The position numbers and the translations under genes are program-made. A DNA stretch of 64,000 bases from Streptomonospora salina (GTDB taxonomy: Bacteria; Actinomycetota; Actinomycetes; Streptosporangiales; Streptosporangiaceae), in assembly GCF_014204715.1 (NCBI RefSeq), contig NZ_JACHLY010000001.1, positions 1,829,001 through 1,893,000 on the forward strand, read 5' to 3'. The notes under the pieces were generated by a model. The model saw only the letters and a program-made list of their open reading frames with translations. It did no database searches and was not told where the DNA came from. Below are positions 61,173 to 64,000 of the stretch, in pieces (position 1 is the first letter of the stretch; each line of letters starts with the position of its first letter).

Positions 61173-62012
61173 GTGGCCGAACGAGACATCGGGGAGCCCG
61201 CGGCCGCCCCCGGGCTCCGTAGCGAAGCGCCGGGCGACGGCGCGACCGACCGGCGCACGCTCCCCCTCTACGGAGCGGGCGAGGTCGACGTGCCGTTCGT
61301 CGTCCTGAGCGGCGCCGAGACCATCGCCGCCGACACGTTCTGGGATGTGCATTCGCATCCGACCCACGAACTGCTCTGGAACGAGGAGGGTGCCTCCTCG
61401 GCGGTGATCGGCGGACGGATCTGGACGGTCACCCCCGCGGCGGGGCTGTGGATACCCGCCGGCATCCGCCATTCCGGCTGGACACCGGCGGGTATCCGCC
61501 ATCGCGCCGCACAGTTCGCGGTCGATTCGGTCCCCTCGATCTCCGACGTTCCCGTCGCCGTGGAACTCACCCCGCTGCTGCGGCTCCTGCTCGACCGGCT
61601 CGACGCCGACGGCCTGGCACCGGCCGCACGGGCGCGCACGGAGGCGGTGGTGCTGGACCTGCTGGCCCCCGCCCGCAACGAGTTGACCCTGCGGATCCCG
61701 GAGTCGCCGCTGCTGGCACCCATCGCCGCCACCGTGCGCGACGATCCCGCGGACGCCACGACGCTGGCCGCGTGGGCCGGGCGGCTCGGCGTGAACACCC
61801 GGACGATCACGCGCGCCTTCCGCGCCGAGACCGGATTGGGGTTCAGCCGGTGGGTGGCGACCGCGCGCATGCAGCACGCCGTCGCGATGCTCGCGCGGGG
61901 AGACCGGATCGACGACGTCGCCGAACGTGTCGGTTATCACTCGGCGAGCGCGTTCGGCGCCGCCTTCCGGCGGATCACGGGGGCCAGTCCCGGGCGGTTC
62001 CCCTCCCAGTGA
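61173..62012 (+). CDS. AraC-family transcriptional regulator
   Basis: 279 residues, GTG at 61173. An N-terminal cupin sensor domain has DVHSHPTHELLWNEEG and the AAGLWIPAGIRHSGWTPA strand. The C-terminal double helix-turn-helix covers TLAAWAGRLGVNTRTITRAF and ARGDRIDDVAERVGYHSASA with the FRRITGASPGRF end. It lies 260 bases upstream of the siderophore-uptake genes on the same strand, so regulation of them is plausible but unproven. Confidence 0.88.
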   Translation: MAERDIGEPAAAPGLRSEAPGDGATDRRTLPLYGAGEVDVPFVVLSGAETIAADTFWDVHSHPTHELLWNEEGASSAVIGGRIWTVTPAAGLWIPAGIRHSGWTPAGIRHRAAQFAVDSVPSISDVPVAVELTPLLRLLLDRLDADGLAPAARARTEAVVLDLLAPARNELTLRIPESPLLAPIAATVRDDPADATTLAAWAGRLGVNTRTITRAFRAETGLGFSRWVATARMQHAVAMLARGDRIDDVAERVGYHSASAFGAAFRRITGASPGRFPSQ

Positions 62013-62107
62013 GGGTGTCCGGCGCATCCAGCCGTACACGGATGTCCGTTTCGCGATGAACACTGTCGCTCTTGCGCGATTGCACACAGAGCGCGCACCC
62101 GTCTAAC

Positions 62108-62126
62108 TTCGGCTAGGCAAACCTAA
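62108..62126 (+). promoter_or_regulatory. Iron box (IdeR/DtxR-type operator)
   Basis: The reverse complement reads TTAGGTTTGCCTAGCCGAA, matching the DtxR/IdeR consensus TTAGGTTAGCCTAACCTAA at 16 of 19 positions. It lies ~150 bases before the siderophore-binding protein gene, so iron-replete repression of the uptake operon is expected. Confidence 0.8.
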
Positions 62127-62273
62127 GTCCGCCCCTGCGGCCGTGGGCGCGTGCTCGGCGCATACCGAACCGGACGTCCCCGCCGACCGGCGCCCGACCC
62201 GCGCGGGCCGACAGACGGCGAACAGGCCGGCCCCGAGGCCGACCGATCGGCTCGCCACAACCGAAGGGAAACC

Positions 62274-63299
62274 ATGCCCCGCGTTTCAAGGCTGGTCGCA
62301 CTCTCCACAGCTGCACTGCTCACCGCCGGTACCGCGGCCTGCTCCCCAGCACCGTCGAGCGACGAGGACGGCGGCTCCGGCGACTGGAGCACCGTCACCG
62401 TCGAGCACGCGCTCGGCACGACGAAGATCGAGTCCGAGCCCGAGCGCGTGGCGACCGTCAACTGGGCCAACCACGAAGTCCCGCTGGCTCTGGGCGTCGT
62501 ACCGGTCGGTATGGCCGAGGCCAATTTCGGCGACGACGACGGCGACGGCGTACTCCCCTGGGTCGAGGAGCGGCTCGACGAGCTCGACGCCGACACCCCC
62601 GTGCTGTTCGACGAGACCGACGGCATCGACTTCGAAGCCGTCGCCGATACCCGTCCCGACGTGATCCTCGCCGCGTACTCCGGGCTGACCCAGGAGGACT
62701 ACGACACGCTGAGCGAGATCGCCCCCGTCGTCGCCTACCCCGAGACCGCCTGGGGGACGCCGTGGCGGGAGATGATCGAGCTGAACAGCACGGCCCTGGG
62801 CATGGCGGAGGAGGGCGCACGACTCGTCACCGACATCGAAGGGCGGATCGAGGAGGCGGTCGCCGAGTACCCGGCGATCGAAGGCGACTCGGCGATGTTC
62901 CTCACGCACGTGGACACCACCGACCTCAGCGAAGTCAGCTTCTACACCACCCACGACACCCGCACCCGGTTTTTCGCCGACCTCGGCCTCACGGCGCCGG
63001 AGAGCGTCGCGAGCGCGTCCGCCGAAACCGGGGAGTTCTCCCTGACCCGCAGCGCCGAGCGGGCCGACTCCTTCGACGACGTCGACATCATCGTCACCTA
63101 CGGCAGTGCGGAGCTCGTCGAAGCGCTGGAAGGCGACCCGCTGCTGTCGCAGATGCCGGCGGTGGACGACGGCGCGATCGTCAGCCTCCCCGGCGACGCC
63201 CCTCTGGGCACGGCCGCGAACCCGACCCCGCTGTCGATCTCGTGGGTCCTCGACGACTACCTGTCGCTGCTGGCCGAAGCCGCTGACGGCCAGCAGTGA
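62274..63299 (+). CDS. Iron-siderophore ABC transporter substrate-binding lipoprotein
   Basis: 341 residues, ATG at 62274 after GAAGGG. The signal peptide ends in lipobox TAAC (about residue 20-23). FecB/BtuF-type periplasmic fold: VTVEHALGTTKIESEPERVA, NWANHEVPLALGVVPVGMAE, DVILAAYSGLTQEDYDTLSE, and the C-terminal PLSISWVLDDYLSLLAEAA. It binds ferric siderophore at the cell surface. The GTGA overlap with the permease start shows one operon. Confidence 0.92.
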   Translation: MPRVSRLVALSTAALLTAGTAACSPAPSSDEDGGSGDWSTVTVEHALGTTKIESEPERVATVNWANHEVPLALGVVPVGMAEANFGDDDGDGVLPWVEERLDELDADTPVLFDETDGIDFEAVADTRPDVILAAYSGLTQEDYDTLSEIAPVVAYPETAWGTPWREMIELNSTALGMAEEGARLVTDIEGRIEEAVAEYPAIEGDSAMFLTHVDTTDLSEVSFYTTHDTRTRFFADLGLTAPESVASASAETGEFSLTRSAERADSFDDVDIIVTYGSAELVEALEGDPLLSQMPAVDDGAIVSLPGDAPLGTAANPTPLSISWVLDDYLSLLAEAADGQQ

Positions 63300-64000
63300 C
63301 ACCGCACGCCGCACCGCCCGCACCGCCCGCGCCGGACACCGCCGGCCAGCGGCGCCCGGCGCGGGGCAGGGCCCTGTGGCTGGCAGTACTGCTGGGAGTG
63401 CTGGCCGCGCTCGTGTGGGCCTCGATCACCATCGGCTCCCGCGACGTCCCGTGGGCCGACGTCCTGGCGGCCCTGGGCGGCTCGACCGACGGCTTCGACC
63501 GGGCGGCGGTCGCCAAGCGGATCCCCCGCACCCTGCTCGCCCTCCTGGCGGGTTCCGCCCTCGCCGTATCGGGCGCCGTCATGCAGGGCGTGACCCGCAA
63601 CCCGCTGGCCGACCCGGGGATCCTGGGCGTGAACATGGGCGCCTCGCTCGCCGTCGCCGCCGGTATCGCCTACTTCGGGCTCGCCTCGGCGACCGGCTTC
63701 GTATGGGTGGCTATCGCCGGTGCGGGCGCAACCGCGGTGTTCGTCTACATGATCGGCTCGCTGGGGCGCGGCGGCGCGTCACCGCTCAAGCTCGCCCTGG
63801 CCGGCGCGGCGACCTCGGCGGCGCTCGCATCGTCCATCAGTGCGGTCGTGCTCCCGCGCGGCGACATCGCCGACGGGGTCCGCTCCTGGCAGATCGGCGG
63901 GGTCGGGGGCGGGACGTTCGACGACATCGCGCAGGTGCTCCCGTTCCTCGCGGTCGGCCTGCTCCTCGGCCTGCTGTCGGCGCGCGGGCTCAACCTCCTG
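63296..64000 (+). CDS. FecCD-type iron-siderophore permease (cut by window edge)
   Basis: GTG at 63296 overlapping the previous stop. 235 codons are present and the gene continues past the right edge; the family is about 340 residues. After a polar Pro/Ala-rich start come helix 1 (WLAVLLGVLAALVWASITI), the conserved RIPRTLLALLAGSALAVSG and GAVMQGVTRNPLADPGILGV, then further helices. It forms the channel for ferric siderophore with an ATPase probably encoded beyond the edge. Confidence 0.93.
   Translation, partial: MTPHAAPPAPPAPDTAGQRRPARGRALWLAVLLGVLAALVWASITIGSRDVPWADVLAALGGSTDGFDRAAVAKRIPRTLLALLAGSALAVSGAVMQGVTRNPLADPGILGVNMGASLAVAAGIAYFGLASATGFVWVAIAGAGATAVFVYMIGSLGRGGASPLKLALAGAATSAALASSISAVVLPRGDIADGVRSWQIGGVGGGTFDDIAQVLPFLAVGLLLGLLSARGLNLL

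Overview
The window is a high-GC actinobacterial chromosome segment. GTG and TTG starts are common, the rpmG/hadA/hadB/murB/secE/nusG gene order is the actinobacterial one, L33 has four cysteines, and there are rodlin-like and LppX-like secreted proteins. The mix suggests Streptosporangiales, perhaps Nocardiopsaceae. That placement is inferred from gene content, not from a database search.

1-28.3 kb, nearly all on the minus strand, is the core transcription and translation block. Read in the direction of transcription it runs tRNA-Trp, secE, nusG, rplK, rplA, rplJ, rplL, rpoB, rpoC, a giant low-complexity membrane protein, rpsL, rpsG, fusA, tuf and the S10/spc operon (rpsJ to rplE, cut by the left edge). 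A plus-strand lipoprotein sits between rplA and rplJ. The regulatory signals seen are an attenuator in the L10 leader, a clear rpoB promoter with a ~200-nt leader and a TTG start, and terminators after tuf, rpoC and rplL.

28.5-35.5 kb is metabolic: an aminotransferase, an adenosine deaminase-like enzyme, a GDT1-type Mn exporter behind a yybP-ykoY riboswitch, a HAD protein, murB, the hotdog dehydratases hadB and hadA, rpmG, tRNA-Met and tRNA-Thr.

35.6-50.3 kb, between tRNA-Thr and tRNA-Tyr, is accessory. It holds a Rad50/SbcC-like ATPase and an incomplete Wadjet-like set: JetC (TIGR02680), JetB (DUF2398) and a JetA (DUF2397) lacking its N-terminal half, with no JetD in the window. Next come a secreted lipoprotein, four tandem rodlin-like genes (two differ at 3 bases in about 246), a six-helix membrane protein, and a 1.3-kb remnant of an element integrated in tRNA-Tyr. 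The remnant has a 54-bp direct repeat at its ends, an integrase 3' fragment, and the old tRNA terminator stranded on its far side.

50.6-64 kb holds yajQ, htpX, korAB (2-oxoacid:ferredoxin oxidoreductase), an acyl-CoA synthetase, an NAD(P)-binding protein, a protein with a prion-like Gln/Tyr/Gly tail, a small secreted protein, a Uma2-type protein, a VOC fragment, a PPOX-fold protein, an AraC regulator, and an iron-siderophore uptake operon behind an IdeR/DtxR-type iron box that runs off the right edge.
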